DNA of 64,000 nt from Spartinivicinus marinus (GTDB lineage: Bacteria > Pseudomonadota > Gammaproteobacteria > Pseudomonadales > Zooshikellaceae). The stretch is from NCBI RefSeq assembly GCF_026309355.1, contig NZ_JAPJZK010000001.1:4794501-4858500 (forward strand), given 5' to 3'. The position numbers and the translations under genes were made by a program. The notes beneath the pieces are model-generated. The model saw nothing but the letters and a program-made list of their open reading frames with translations, made no database searches and was not told where the DNA came from. Of the stretch, positions 19,445 through 28,993 are shown piece after piece. Positions within the stretch are counted from its first letter, which is position 1. Each line of letters begins with the position of its first letter.

Positions 19445-21127
19445 ATGAGCGAAAGCTTTGCCGAACTATTTGAAGAAAGTTTAAAAGAATTAGACATGAA
19501 ACCTGGTTCCATCATCAGTGGAATCGTGGTTGATATTGATAGCGACTGGGTAACAGTCCATGCTGGCTTGAAGTCTGAAGGTGTTATTCCTAAAGAGCAG
19601 TTTTTTAATGAAAGCGGTGAGTTAGCCATTCAAGTTGGTGATGAAGTCCAAGTGGCTTTAGACACTGTAGAAGATGGATTTGGTGAGACTCGTTTATCCC
19701 GTGAAAAAGCCAAGCGAGCAGAAGCCTGGACTGAGCTGGAAGCAGCTTACGAAGCAGAAAATATTGTTAAAGGTATTATTAACGGCAAAGTTAAAGGTGG
19801 CTTTACGGTTGACATTAATACCATTCGCGCCTTCCTACCTGGCTCTTTAGTTGATGTTAGACCTGTTCGTGATACAGCTCACCTTGAAGGCAAAGAGCTT
19901 GACTTCAAGGTGATTAAACTGGACCAGAAACGCAATAACGTTGTTGTTTCTCGTCGTAGTGTACTAGAAGCAGAAAACAGTGCTGAGCGTGAAGCATTAC
20001 TTGAGTCTCTACAAGAAGGCCAAGAAGTTAAGGGTATTGTTAAGAACCTGACTGACTATGGTGCTTTCGTTGACCTAGGTGGTGTTGATGGCCTACTACA
20101 TATCACTGATATGGCTTGGAAACGCATTAAGCATCCTAGCGAAATCGTTAATGTGGGTGACGAAATTCTGGTTAAAGTATTGAAGTTTGACCGTGATCGT
20201 AACCGTGTTTCGCTTGGCCTTAAGCAGCTGGGTGAAGATCCATGGGTAGCTGTTAAGAATCGCTTCCCAGAAGGTGCTCGTACCTCTGGCCGAGTAACTA
20301 ACTTAACTGACTACGGCTGTTTCGTTGAGCTTGAAGAAGGTGTTGAAGGCTTAGTTCACGTTTCTGAAATGGACTGGACTAATAAAAACATCCACCCATC
20401 AAAAGTAGTTCAATTGGGTGATGAAGTTGAAGTTCAAGTACTAGACATCGACGAAGAGCGCCGTCGTATTTCCTTGGGTATCAAGCAATGTAAAGTTAAC
20501 CCATGGGAAGAGTTCTCTACCAAGAACAACAAAGGTGACAAAGTTAAAGGTAACATCAAGTCTATTACTGACTTTGGTATCTTTATTGGTCTTGATGGTG
20601 CAATTGATGGTCTGGTGCACTTGTCTGACATTTCTTGGAGCGAGGCAGGTGAAGAAGCCGTTCGTAAATACAAGAAAGGTGAAGAAATCGAGACTGTTAT
20701 CCTGTCTATCGATCCAGAGCGTGAGCGTATTTCCTTAGGTGTCAAGCAGCTTGAAGAAGATCCGTTTGCTTCTTATGCAAGCTTGCATGAAAAAGGCTCT
20801 ATCGTAAAAGGTGTGATTAAAGAAGTGACTGCTAAAGCAGCGGTTATCACCTTAGCTAATGAAGTGGAAGGTACTCTGAAAGCTTCTGAAATTAGTCGTG
20901 ATCGAGTTGAGGATGCGACTAATGTCTTAAAAGAAGGCGAAGAGCTTGATACTAAAATCATTAGCATTGACCGTAAAAACCGTGTAATCAGCTTGTCAAT
21001 TAAGGCAAAAGATGAGGCGGATGAGAAAGCGGCATTAAAAGAGTTGCGGAAGCAAGAGCTGGAAGCTTCTGGTCCTACTACAATTGGTGACCTGATTAAA
21101 GCTCAAATGGATGGTGGCAAAGAATAA
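19445..21127 (+). CDS. rpsA: 30S ribosomal protein S1
   Basis: S1 delivers mRNA to the ribosome. The 560-residue protein opens with [17 protein letters not shown] and contains six S1 repeats. Typical repeat signatures are [40 protein letters not shown] and [20 protein letters not shown], each followed by a DRxRxxxSLGxKQ stretch. Length matches E. coli S1. Start: the ATG at 19445 has AGGA at 19435-19438; in-frame ATGs just upstream (19424, 19439) are less well placed. Codon use is visibly more regular than in its neighbours, as expected for a highly expressed gene. In most relatives ihfB follows; here it does not. Confidence 0.98.
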   Translation: MSESFAELFEESLKELDMKPGSIISGIVVDIDSDWVTVHAGLKSEGVIPKEQFFNESGELAIQVGDEVQVALDTVEDGFGETRLSREKAKRAEAWTELEAAYEAENIVKGIINGKVKGGFTVDINTIRAFLPGSLVDVRPVRDTAHLEGKELDFKVIKLDQKRNNVVVSRRSVLEAENSAEREALLESLQEGQEVKGIVKNLTDYGAFVDLGGVDGLLHITDMAWKRIKHPSEIVNVGDEILVKVLKFDRDRNRVSLGLKQLGEDPWVAVKNRFPEGARTSGRVTNLTDYGCFVELEEGVEGLVHVSEMDWTNKNIHPSKVVQLGDEVEVQVLDIDEERRRISLGIKQCKVNPWEEFSTKNNKGDKVKGNIKSITDFGIFIGLDGAIDGLVHLSDISWSEAGEEAVRKYKKGEEIETVILSIDPERERISLGVKQLEEDPFASYASLHEKGSIVKGVIKEVTAKAAVITLANEVEGTLKASEISRDRVEDATNVLKEGEELDTKIISIDRKNRVISLSIKAKDEADEKAALKELRKQELEASGPTTIGDLIKAQMDGGKE

Positions 21128-21144
21128 TAACTTCTTGCTACGAT

Positions 21145-21174
21145 AAAAAAGGCGACCAATAGGTCGCCTTTTTT
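21145..21174 (+). terminator. Intrinsic terminator after rpsA
   Basis: The stem GGCGACC (21151-21157) / GGTCGCC (21162-21168) has an AATA loop and is flanked by A6 and T6. It could work in both directions. It follows the rpsA stop codon by 17 bases and closes the highly expressed unit before the lapA region. Confidence 0.94.
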
Positions 21175-21426
21175 GTTTGTGACGCAATTATATCTTCTTA
21201 ATAATCAGGAACTTACTTGCTAATTAAGAACTGGTTAGCTATTTTTAGTCCGATAGAAGTAAATGGCTAAAAAGATTGAGCAAACTCATGTTTATGTAAT
21301 CTATAAAGACAAGTGGCATATTACTAAACACAGGCTATGATAAATACGGCATTTGTCATTTTACTGCTACCTATTTGCCATTATAATTCTGACTAATAAT
21401 ATGGTCTTATGTGGGTCAAGAGCTAA

Positions 21427-21735
21427 ATGTTGGTTAAATTACTAAATTACTTGAAGTGGGCTGGCTGGCTAGTGTTATTTGTTATCTTATTGCTAGCGGG
21501 AGTCGAGTTTATTGGCGCTAACCAACAAGAAATCAGCATCGGCTTTTTGGGTTATTCGTTAGAGCAGATCAAATTGTCAGTAATACTGATAGTCGTATTT
21601 ATTGTTGGTGCAGTGATGGGACTAATCTCAGCGGCTGTTTTGCTTATTGTACTACAACTGAAAAACAAACAGTTAAAGTCAAAGTTGAAGCGTAGAGATG
21701 ATGAAATTCAAAAGCTTCGCACCAGTTCGCTATAA
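21427..21735 (+). CDS. lapA: Lipopolysaccharide assembly protein A domain protein
   Basis: A 102-residue inner-membrane protein of the LapA (DUF1049) family. Two hydrophobic segments lie at about 12-30 and 42-66; they are separated by the GANQQEISIGFLGYS loop, and a basic, coiled-coil-like tail follows. In E. coli LapA and LapB together control LPS assembly by steering degradation of LpxC through FtsH. It lies 10 bases before lapB, the normal arrangement. The 250 bases upstream hold no gene, although many relatives carry ihfB there. Confidence 0.9.
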   Translation: MLVKLLNYLKWAGWLVLFVILLLAGVEFIGANQQEISIGFLGYSLEQIKLSVILIVVFIVGAVMGLISAAVLLIVLQLKNKQLKSKLKRRDDEIQKLRTSSL

Positions 21736-21745
21736 AGGTTAATCT

Positions 21746-22933
21746 TTGAACGATACGGTTTACTTGCTTGGTTTTTTTTGCGCAATTGCCATTGGGTTTT
21801 GGTTAGGGCGTCGAGATAAGCGCAAAAAAGTTAGAAAGTCAAAGGAGCGGCTATCTAAAGAGTATTTTATTGGCTTGAATTATTTGTTGAATGAACAAAC
21901 CAATGAAGCAATTGATACTTTTATTAAAGCACTAGAAACCAACCCAGATAGCCAAGAGACATTCGACACTTGCATTGCATTAGGAAGGCTATTTTGTAAG
22001 CGTGGTGAAGTTGATCGAGCAATTAGAGTTCATCAAAGCCTATTAGCACGGCCAAGTCTTACTAAAAAACAATCTTTGATGGTGCAGTTGGAACTATCAC
22101 GGGACTATTACTCGGCTGGATTGTTGGACAGGTCTGAAGGTTTGTTGACACAACTGGTAGAAGTCAGTGCCGGTTTTCAAGTCGAAGCGCTAGAGTTATT
22201 ACTTGCAATTTATCAGCAAGAAAAAGAATGGCTTTTAGCTATTGAAATTGGGAAGAAATTATTAAAGAATAATGTGGTCAGCTACTCAAATTTGGTCGCT
22301 CACTTTTATTGTGAGCTTGCTGAAGAACAAGTAGCCAAGTCGAATACAACTGAAGGTAGGGAATATTTAAAGCAAGCGTTGAAGTATAACAAACAATGTG
22401 TACGAGCAAGCTTGGTTTTAGGTAAGCTGGAATACAGCCAAGGGAATTTAAAAGAGTCATTAAAAGCATTACAGAAAATATATAATCAGGACCCAGACTA
22501 TATATCAGAATCAGTCCCTCTATTAGAAGAATTACGTACAGAGCAGTCAGGGTCTATACAAAAATCAGTAAATAGTTACTTACAGAAGTGCTTAAAGGAT
22601 TACCCGTCAGTAGCTATAGTTTTATCACTAGCAAAAGAAATAGAAATGAAACAAGGGGCTAAAGATGCTGGCAAGTTTATAGCTGAACAGCTTGCTAGGC
22701 GCCCCTCATTAAGAGGCTTGAATCAGCTTATAGATATCCATATTGGTATCGCTGAAGGCAAGTCAAAAAAGAATCTAGGATTGTTAAGGGAACTAACAAG
22801 GAAACTCTCCGATGGAAAGCCACTCTACCGCTGCATTAACTGCGGCTTCTCAGGTCAAGAACTGCACTGGCAATGTCCCAGCTGTCAGCACTGGGGTGAA
22901 GTTAAGCCCATACATGGTGTTGAAGGTCAGTAA
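21746..22933 (+). CDS. lapB: Lipopolysaccharide assembly protein B (TPR protein)
   Basis: LapB (YciM) is an inner-membrane-anchored TPR protein that adapts LpxC to the FtsH protease. The 395-residue product has one N-terminal membrane helix (about 3-20), a run of TPR helices from about 35 to 330 starting at YFIGLNYLLNEQTNEAIDTF, and a C-terminal rubredoxin-type metal site with two CxxC pairs (CINCG and CPSC). Start: TTG at 21746, 10 bases after lapA, chosen because the membrane helix begins at once and an AAAGG lies just upstream. It is the last clearly conserved housekeeping gene before the AT-rich polysaccharide locus. Confidence 0.93.
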   Translation: MNDTVYLLGFFCAIAIGFWLGRRDKRKKVRKSKERLSKEYFIGLNYLLNEQTNEAIDTFIKALETNPDSQETFDTCIALGRLFCKRGEVDRAIRVHQSLLARPSLTKKQSLMVQLELSRDYYSAGLLDRSEGLLTQLVEVSAGFQVEALELLLAIYQQEKEWLLAIEIGKKLLKNNVVSYSNLVAHFYCELAEEQVAKSNTTEGREYLKQALKYNKQCVRASLVLGKLEYSQGNLKESLKALQKIYNQDPDYISESVPLLEELRTEQSGSIQKSVNSYLQKCLKDYPSVAIVLSLAKEIEMKQGAKDAGKFIAEQLARRPSLRGLNQLIDIHIGIAEGKSKKNLGLLRELTRKLSDGKPLYRCINCGFSGQELHWQCPSCQHWGEVKPIHGVEGQ

Positions 22934-23239
22934 TGCTATAGTAATAGTCTATTGAAATTTAGGTATTTGGTAATAAGGAATATTATCATCTCTTAGCTTT
23001 GGTATATTTCGCACCTCAATTTAAACGTGACTAACTGAAAGGAGAGACTTATTAACTATATATTGATATTTTGTCAGAGAGCCTATTGCTGAAAATGTTG
23101 TTATCTTGAGCGGTTAGGTTTTTTGGGTAGTCAAATGCTTTAGCTTATTCTGCCATATGGTCGCTATATATAGCAGTAAAGTAAATCGTACAAGACTTTA
23201 GTATATTGTATAAATAACTATAGGTGCTTTGCCAAGATT

Positions 23240-23690
23240 ATGTGGTATCTTATTAGATCAAAGCTGCGAGAAGATAAAAGAGCGGTATTTCACTTAGAAA
23301 ACCAGCACTTTTCTGTTTATTGCTCTTTTATAACTAAGAAAAACGGCAAGGAAGAGCCTTTATTTCCGGGTTATTTATTTTTAGAAGCAAATAATGCTAA
23401 ATCAATTGTTCAGTAAAGTAAGCTCTACTCGTGGTGTAATAGGCTTTGTTAGGTTTGGAGAGCAGTTTGCGAAAGCTCCATATGAACTTGTTGAAAACAT
23501 CAAAACTCAGGAGGAGTCTCTCTCTGGTTAACCAGTTTTCAAGTAGAATCAACTTAAAGATGGATCTTTTAAGGACCCAAGAGCAGTGTATGTTTGTGAC
23601 TCAGGAATGGAGCTTTGTGTTGTCTTGCTAAATATTTTAAATAGAACACAGAAAATAATTGCAGAACAGAGACAGGTTGTGGCTTACTAA
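23240..23690 (+). pseudogene. Broken RfaH/NusG-type transcription antiterminator gene
   Basis: Read from ATG 23240, the first frame gives MWYLIRSKLREDKRAVFHLE and then EEPLFPGYLFLE, the NusG N-terminal (NGN) pattern of RfaH, but stops at 23415. From 23409 another frame continues with FSKVSSTRGVIGFVRFGEQ, the next RfaH segment. That frame has stops TAA (23529) and TAG (23544), then resumes with KDGSFKDPRAVYVC and LLNILNRTQK, the KOW-like end with the LLNIL motif, to TAA at 23688. The reconstructed length of about 150 residues equals a whole RfaH. So a full gene is present but is disabled by one frameshift and two in-frame stops. RfaH-type proteins antiterminate long polysaccharide operons carrying ops sites, and an ops-like site lies 630 bases downstream. 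Confidence 0.88.
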
Positions 23691-24281
23691 TGATACACTA
23701 ATTATTTAAGCTAAATCTTATCAATTGAGTAGCTAAATAATAGATATACAAAATTTGTAAATTTATTTAGAAGATAATAAATTATAATAAGGGTTATTGG
23801 TTACTAAGGATCTGTGTAAATCTAAGTAGTTAAAGGTATTAGCTGAAAAAATAAAACTTCTTTCGATTTATTTCGAAGTAACAGTTACAAAACTGTATGC
23901 AAGTCTACAACAGGATAAAAAAAAGAACGTTTATATAAGTATAATTTAGTTTAAAGGTTTTTATTAATTATGTTGTAATCTAAATAGTCAGCATAAAATG
24001 AAATTAGCAATGTTAATGTAGTTAAGAATTCATTAAAATTATTTATTATATGTATTGGATGCATTGATACTCAGAGCAAAGGAGATTGCTATATCTTTAA
24101 AAATTGTAATATAAACTTCTATAGTGTAACTCTATATAATAAATTAATTATTATGATGATGAGTATCTATTTAAAGTGAACTTACCTGTAAGTTTGGTAT
24201 AGCTTAAGCTGTTAGTATTTTGTCATAATATGGATTATAAAAGAATATTGTTTAAAGGTCTGTATTCTTTATAAAAAATAA
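23691..24281 (+). other. AT-rich leader between the rfaH-like pseudogene and wzz
   Basis: About 590 bases with no recognisable gene, repeat or RNA. The stretch is very AT-rich with frequent stops in all frames. It probably holds promoter and leader DNA for the polysaccharide operon, and AT-rich DNA of this kind is a usual target for H-NS-like silencers; this last point is inference. Confidence 0.5.
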
Positions 24282-24287
24282 TATAAT
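24282..24287 (+). promoter_or_regulatory. Possible -10 promoter element for the polysaccharide operon
   Basis: A perfect TATAAT is found 32 bases before the ops-like element, a distance that would place the ops site in the early transcript. No good -35 hexamer is seen at 16-18 bases upstream, and TATAAT-like words are common by chance in such AT-rich DNA, so support is weak. Confidence 0.3.
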
Positions 24288-24318
24288 ACAGGTGACAGGA
24301 AAGTAATTATAAACCTGT

Positions 24319-24330
24319 GGCGGTAGCGTG
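24319..24330 (+). promoter_or_regulatory. ops-like (RfaH recruitment) element
   Basis: GGCGGTAGCGTG is identical to the ops core that pauses RNA polymerase and loads RfaH through the exposed non-template strand in E. coli polysaccharide operons (part of the JUMPStart sequence). It is on the coding strand, 18 bases before the wzz ATG and at the head of an operon-like run of more than ten genes, just where such a site works. The surrounding DNA is AT-rich, so a GC-rich 12-base match is unlikely by chance. It overlaps a GTG (24328) in frame with wzz. Confidence 0.85.
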
Positions 24331-24348
24331 GGTAAATATAAGAGATCA

Positions 24349-25395
24349 ATGGATATAAAAAATTATTCATATGAGAATGGGATATCAATAAAAGATATAT
24401 TTATTGTTTTATTTAGAGAAAAAATAACAATTTTTATTACTACTATTGTTAGTTTAGTTCTTGCAATAAGCTATCTTTTTATTAAAACACCAATATATAA
24501 AACTGAAGTAATAATTAGTAAGCCTTACAACTCTCAAATAATGGAATTAGATGCTGAAGGGGTTTTTAAAATAACAGCAGAAGATGTTTTTTCATCTTTT
24601 AAAGAAGCACTGAAAATTAATAAGTATTTTTATAAGTTTTATGGAAATAATAGAAAACTATTTTCAGGATATAGTATAGATAATGAGAATGTTGAAGCTA
24701 GTCTGAGTAATATTATAACAGAATGGAACTTAAATAATTTTATAGATACTAAAAAAGAGGTAAAATCTACATCTTTTTCTATTGAATATCCTTCGTATGT
24801 ACAAGGGTATATACTGTTAAATAATTATATAAAATTTGTAATAGAAAAAGAAAAAACTTTATTTATAGATGAGCTCGATAAAATAAGAAATGCAAAAATT
24901 AAAAAATTGAATCATAAAATTAGTGCAAATAAAAAAGCGTATGAAGTAATTAAGAAAGCACAAATGGAAAAAATAAATGAAGCTATTTTTATAGCAAGAG
25001 CAATAGGATTAAAAAAATCATATAAATTGCAAGAAGAAGGGGAAGGAATAAATAGTAATATAAAATCAGCTACAGTAATAAAGGCAGAAATAAGTAATCA
25101 ACAGACCCCTCTATATTATAGGGGGTATGAGGCGTTAGAAGCAGAAAAGCAAACATTAGTAAATAGAAGTAAGGATGATTTATTTATACCAGGTATTATT
25201 GATCTTGAAAAACAAATTTACTATTTGAAACAGCTGAATCCGGAAAAAGATAAAATTGCAGTTGCAAATTTAGTACATAAGGCATTTAAGCCAGGTGAAA
25301 AAATAAAACCTAGAGGGGGAATTGTTTTATTAGTCTCAGTATTTGTTGGTTTTATTCTTGGAATGATAATTATATATCTAAAGTCTGTTATTTGA
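24349..25395 (+). CDS. wzz: Wzz-type polysaccharide chain-length regulator
   Basis: A polysaccharide co-polymerase that sets O-antigen chain length in the inner membrane. The 348-residue product has a first membrane helix at about residues 23-43, followed by the Wzz motif KTPIYKTEVIISKP. A long, partly coiled-coil periplasmic region comes next, then a second helix near the C-terminus (GGIVLLVSVFVGFILGMIII) preceded by the Pro/Gly-rich KPGEKIKPRGG. This is the standard PCP architecture. The ATG at 24349 is preferred to the GTG at 24328, which lies inside the ops-like element. As first gene of the locus it occupies the position of wzz in the Pseudomonas O-antigen cluster. Confidence 0.88.
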   Translation: MDIKNYSYENGISIKDIFIVLFREKITIFITTIVSLVLAISYLFIKTPIYKTEVIISKPYNSQIMELDAEGVFKITAEDVFSSFKEALKINKYFYKFYGNNRKLFSGYSIDNENVEASLSNIITEWNLNNFIDTKKEVKSTSFSIEYPSYVQGYILLNNYIKFVIEKEKTLFIDELDKIRNAKIKKLNHKISANKKAYEVIKKAQMEKINEAIFIARAIGLKKSYKLQEEGEGINSNIKSATVIKAEISNQQTPLYYRGYEALEAEKQTLVNRSKDDLFIPGIIDLEKQIYYLKQLNPEKDKIAVANLVHKAFKPGEKIKPRGGIVLLVSVFVGFILGMIIIYLKSVI

Positions 25396-25475
25396 GATGG
25401 AAAAAAAATACATAACAAAGTAATTTAGTTTTTTTGGAATTAATCCTTGATTTAGACAATTAATAAGCGGCATAA

Positions 25476-26483
<1,008 letters not shown>

Positions 26484-26510
26484 GGATATAGTCACGATAA
26501 AAGGGTTAAT

Positions 26511-27668
26511 ATGATACCTTATGGTAAACAGAGTATTGATCAAAATGATATTGACTCTGTAGTTAAAGTATTAAAGTCTGATTTTCTTACGCAGGGACCA
26601 ATGGTTCCTTTATTTGAAGGTGCTATAGCAGAAAAAGTAGGTGTTAATCATGCCGTTGCTGTAAATAGTGCTACATCTGCATTACACTTAGCATGCTTAG
26701 CATTAAATGTTGGAAAAGGGGATATTGTATGGACGTCACCCATTACTTTTGTAGCATCAGCAAACTGTGCTTTGTATTGTGATGCATCAATTGACTTTAT
26801 TGATATTGACCCAAAAACATTTAATATATGTCTAATAAAATTAGAAAAGAAACTACAAAAAGCTGAATTAGATAAAAAAATCCCAAAAGTTGTAATTCCA
26901 GTTCATCTGTGTGGTACATCTTGTGATATGGAGGCAATTTACCAATTAAGTAAACGATTTGGTTTTCACATTATTGAAGATGCTTCTCACGCTATTGGAG
27001 GGTATTATCAAGGGATCCCTATAGGAAGTTGTAAATACAGTGATATTACAATATTTAGCTTTCATCCAGTTAAAATTATTACTACGGCTGAAGGTGGTAT
27101 GGCAGTAACTGCTTGCTCAGATCTAGCCGATAAAATGATTTTACTGCGAAATCATGGAATTACTCGTGATACAGAGCAGATGACACATGAGTCTGATGGG
27201 CCATGGTATTACCAACAAATATCGCTTGGTTTTAACTATAGGATGACAGATATACAAGCTGCACTTGGTTTGAGTCAGTTAAGTCGGCTAGACGAGTTTG
27301 TGGAAGATAGGAATAAGCTAGCAACAAGATATAAAATTATGTTAGATTCGTTGCCAGTTTCACCACAATATATACAAAAATATAATTACTCTAGTTTTCA
27401 TCTATACGTTATTCGTATAGAGCTAAATAAAACGCATTTAACCTATCGAGAAATATTTGAAAGGCTTCGAGCAAAAGGTATTGGAGTTAATGTTCACTAT
27501 ATACCAATTCACACACAGCCTTTTTATAAAACGAAGGGATTTAAGAAAGGTGACTTTCCCTCTGCTGAAGCATATTACGAAAACGCAATGAGTTTACCTA
27601 TTTTTCACTACATGAGTCAAGAACAGCAAAATAAGGTTGTAAAAACATTACAGGATATTTTAGGTTGA
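26511..27668 (+). CDS. pseC: UDP-4-amino-4,6-dideoxy-N-acetyl-altrosamine transaminase
   Basis: The second step of the pseudaminic acid pathway, adding the C4 amino group from glutamate with PLP. The 385-residue DegT/DnrJ/EryC1-fold protein begins IPYGKQSIDQNDIDSVVKVL and shows ATSALHLACLAL, the conserved EDASHAIGG and the PLP-lysine segment SFHPVKIITTAEGGM. It ends 4 bases into the TTG start of pseF (TTGA overlap), so translation of the two is likely coupled. Confidence 0.94.
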   Translation: MIPYGKQSIDQNDIDSVVKVLKSDFLTQGPMVPLFEGAIAEKVGVNHAVAVNSATSALHLACLALNVGKGDIVWTSPITFVASANCALYCDASIDFIDIDPKTFNICLIKLEKKLQKAELDKKIPKVVIPVHLCGTSCDMEAIYQLSKRFGFHIIEDASHAIGGYYQGIPIGSCKYSDITIFSFHPVKIITTAEGGMAVTACSDLADKMILLRNHGITRDTEQMTHESDGPWYYQQISLGFNYRMTDIQAALGLSQLSRLDEFVEDRNKLATRYKIMLDSLPVSPQYIQKYNYSSFHLYVIRIELNKTHLTYREIFERLRAKGIGVNVHYIPIHTQPFYKTKGFKKGDFPSAEAYYENAMSLPIFHYMSQEQQNKVVKTLQDILG

Positions 27669-28354
27669 ATATTGCAATTATTCCGGCCAGAGGTGGTAGT
27701 AAACGCATAAAAAATAAAAATATAAAAATATTTTGTGGGAAGCCAATAATTGCCTATTCAATTGAAGCAGCACAAGTAAGTAACTGTTTTGAAAAAGTGA
27801 TTGTTTCAACTGACAGTGAAGAAATAGCAAATGTGGCGCGAGCTGCAGGAGCAGAAATACCATTTACAAGGCCAGATTATATTTCAGATGACTATGCAGA
27901 CACAATTTCAGTGATTAAGCATGCAGTAGAATTTTATAAAGAAAAAAATCAGTTTTTTGATAATGTGTGCTGTATATATGCAACAGCTCCTTTTGTTACT
28001 GGTGATATAATATATAAAGGTTTAATAAATTTAAAAAATAGTAACAGTGATTATGCAATAACAGTTACAGACTTTTCGTTTCCTATTCAACGGGCAATAA
28101 AAATTACTGAGCAAGGTCGAATCAAAATGATTCAGCCAGATCATTACCAAACACGCTCACAGGATCTGATAAAGACATATCATGATGCTGGACAACTTTA
28201 TTGGGGAAAAAGTAATGCTTTTTTAGAAAAAAAACCAATTTTTTCTGAATCAACAGTCCCTATAATATTACCAAGAAATCAGGTTCAAGACATTGATACA
28301 GAAGATGATTGGATTGAAGCTGAATTTAAATATAAATTGATAAATGATTTATAA
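27665..28354 (+). CDS. pseF: Pseudaminic acid cytidylyltransferase
   Basis: Activates pseudaminic acid with CTP to give CMP-Pse. The 229-residue protein has the cytidylyltransferase signature IIPARGGSKRIKNKNIK at its N-terminus, FEKVIVSTDSEEIA and the QDIDTEDDW end motif. CMP-sialic acid synthetases (NeuA) share the fold, and PseF is preferred because of the pse gene context. The start is a TTG at 27665 overlapping the pseC stop; no alternative start keeps the N-terminal motif. Confidence 0.93.
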   Translation: MNIAIIPARGGSKRIKNKNIKIFCGKPIIAYSIEAAQVSNCFEKVIVSTDSEEIANVARAAGAEIPFTRPDYISDDYADTISVIKHAVEFYKEKNQFFDNVCCIYATAPFVTGDIIYKGLINLKNSNSDYAITVTDFSFPIQRAIKITEQGRIKMIQPDHYQTRSQDLIKTYHDAGQLYWGKSNAFLEKKPIFSESTVPIILPRNQVQDIDTEDDWIEAEFKYKLINDL

Positions 28355-28369
28355 TTTATGTAGGTGTCC

Positions 28370-28990
28370 ATGAAAACATTTAAGACAGAACAAGAAGATT
28401 TTTGGTTTGGTGAATTTGGTGATAAATATATTACTAGAAATGATGAAAATAAGTATTTATCAAGTAATATTACATTGTTTTCAAAAATTTTAAGTAAAAC
28501 TAAGCAAGTTACATCTGTAGTTGAGTTCGGCTGTAATATAGGTTTGAATTTAAAAGCTATAGATCAACTAACTGATAATATTAGATTAACAGGAATAGAA
28601 ATAAATCAATCTGCAGTTGAAGAATTAAGGGCTTGGAAGAAGGCTGAAGTTTTAGAAGGGTCAATTTTAGACTATGAAAGCAAGGAAACGTTTGACTTTT
28701 GCCTTGCAAAAGGTGTTCTGATACATATAAACCCAGAATATTTAAGTAAAGTGTACGATAAATTATACTATTTTAGTAAAAAATATATATGTATTTGTGA
28801 ATATTATAATCCCACTCCAGTCTCATTATCTTATAGAGGTCATAATGAAAGACTTTTTAAAAGGGATTTTGCTGGTGAAATGTTGGATAGTTTTTCAGGT
28901 CTAGAGTTAGTGGATTATGGTTTTTGCTACCATAGAGATAGTAATTATCCTCAGGACGATATAACTTGGTTTTTGTTAAAAAAAATATGA
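28370..28990 (+). CDS. Pseudaminic acid biosynthesis-associated methyltransferase
   Basis: A 206-residue class I SAM-dependent methyltransferase. VVEFGCNIGLNLKAI is the SAM-binding glycine motif, TGIEINQSAVEEL is motif II, and an AKGVLIHINPEYLSKVYD segment follows. The overall pattern, starting with TEQEDFWFGEFGDKYITRND, fits the small methylase family regularly found inside pseudaminic acid gene sets (TIGR03587 as I remember it). What it methylates is not known to me; the amidino group or a ring hydroxyl of the Pse derivative are possibilities. A GTG at 28364 is an alternative start. Confidence 0.85.
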   Translation: MKTFKTEQEDFWFGEFGDKYITRNDENKYLSSNITLFSKILSKTKQVTSVVEFGCNIGLNLKAIDQLTDNIRLTGIEINQSAVEELRAWKKAEVLEGSILDYESKETFDFCLAKGVLIHINPEYLSKVYDKLYYFSKKYICICEYYNPTPVSLSYRGHNERLFKRDFAGEMLDSFSGLELVDYGFCYHRDSNYPQDDITWFLLKKI

Positions 28991-28993
28991 GAT

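Noticed and set aside
20434-20745. A 103-residue frame antisense to rpsA
   Set aside because: It is explained by the strong codon bias of the highly expressed rpsA gene on the other strand.
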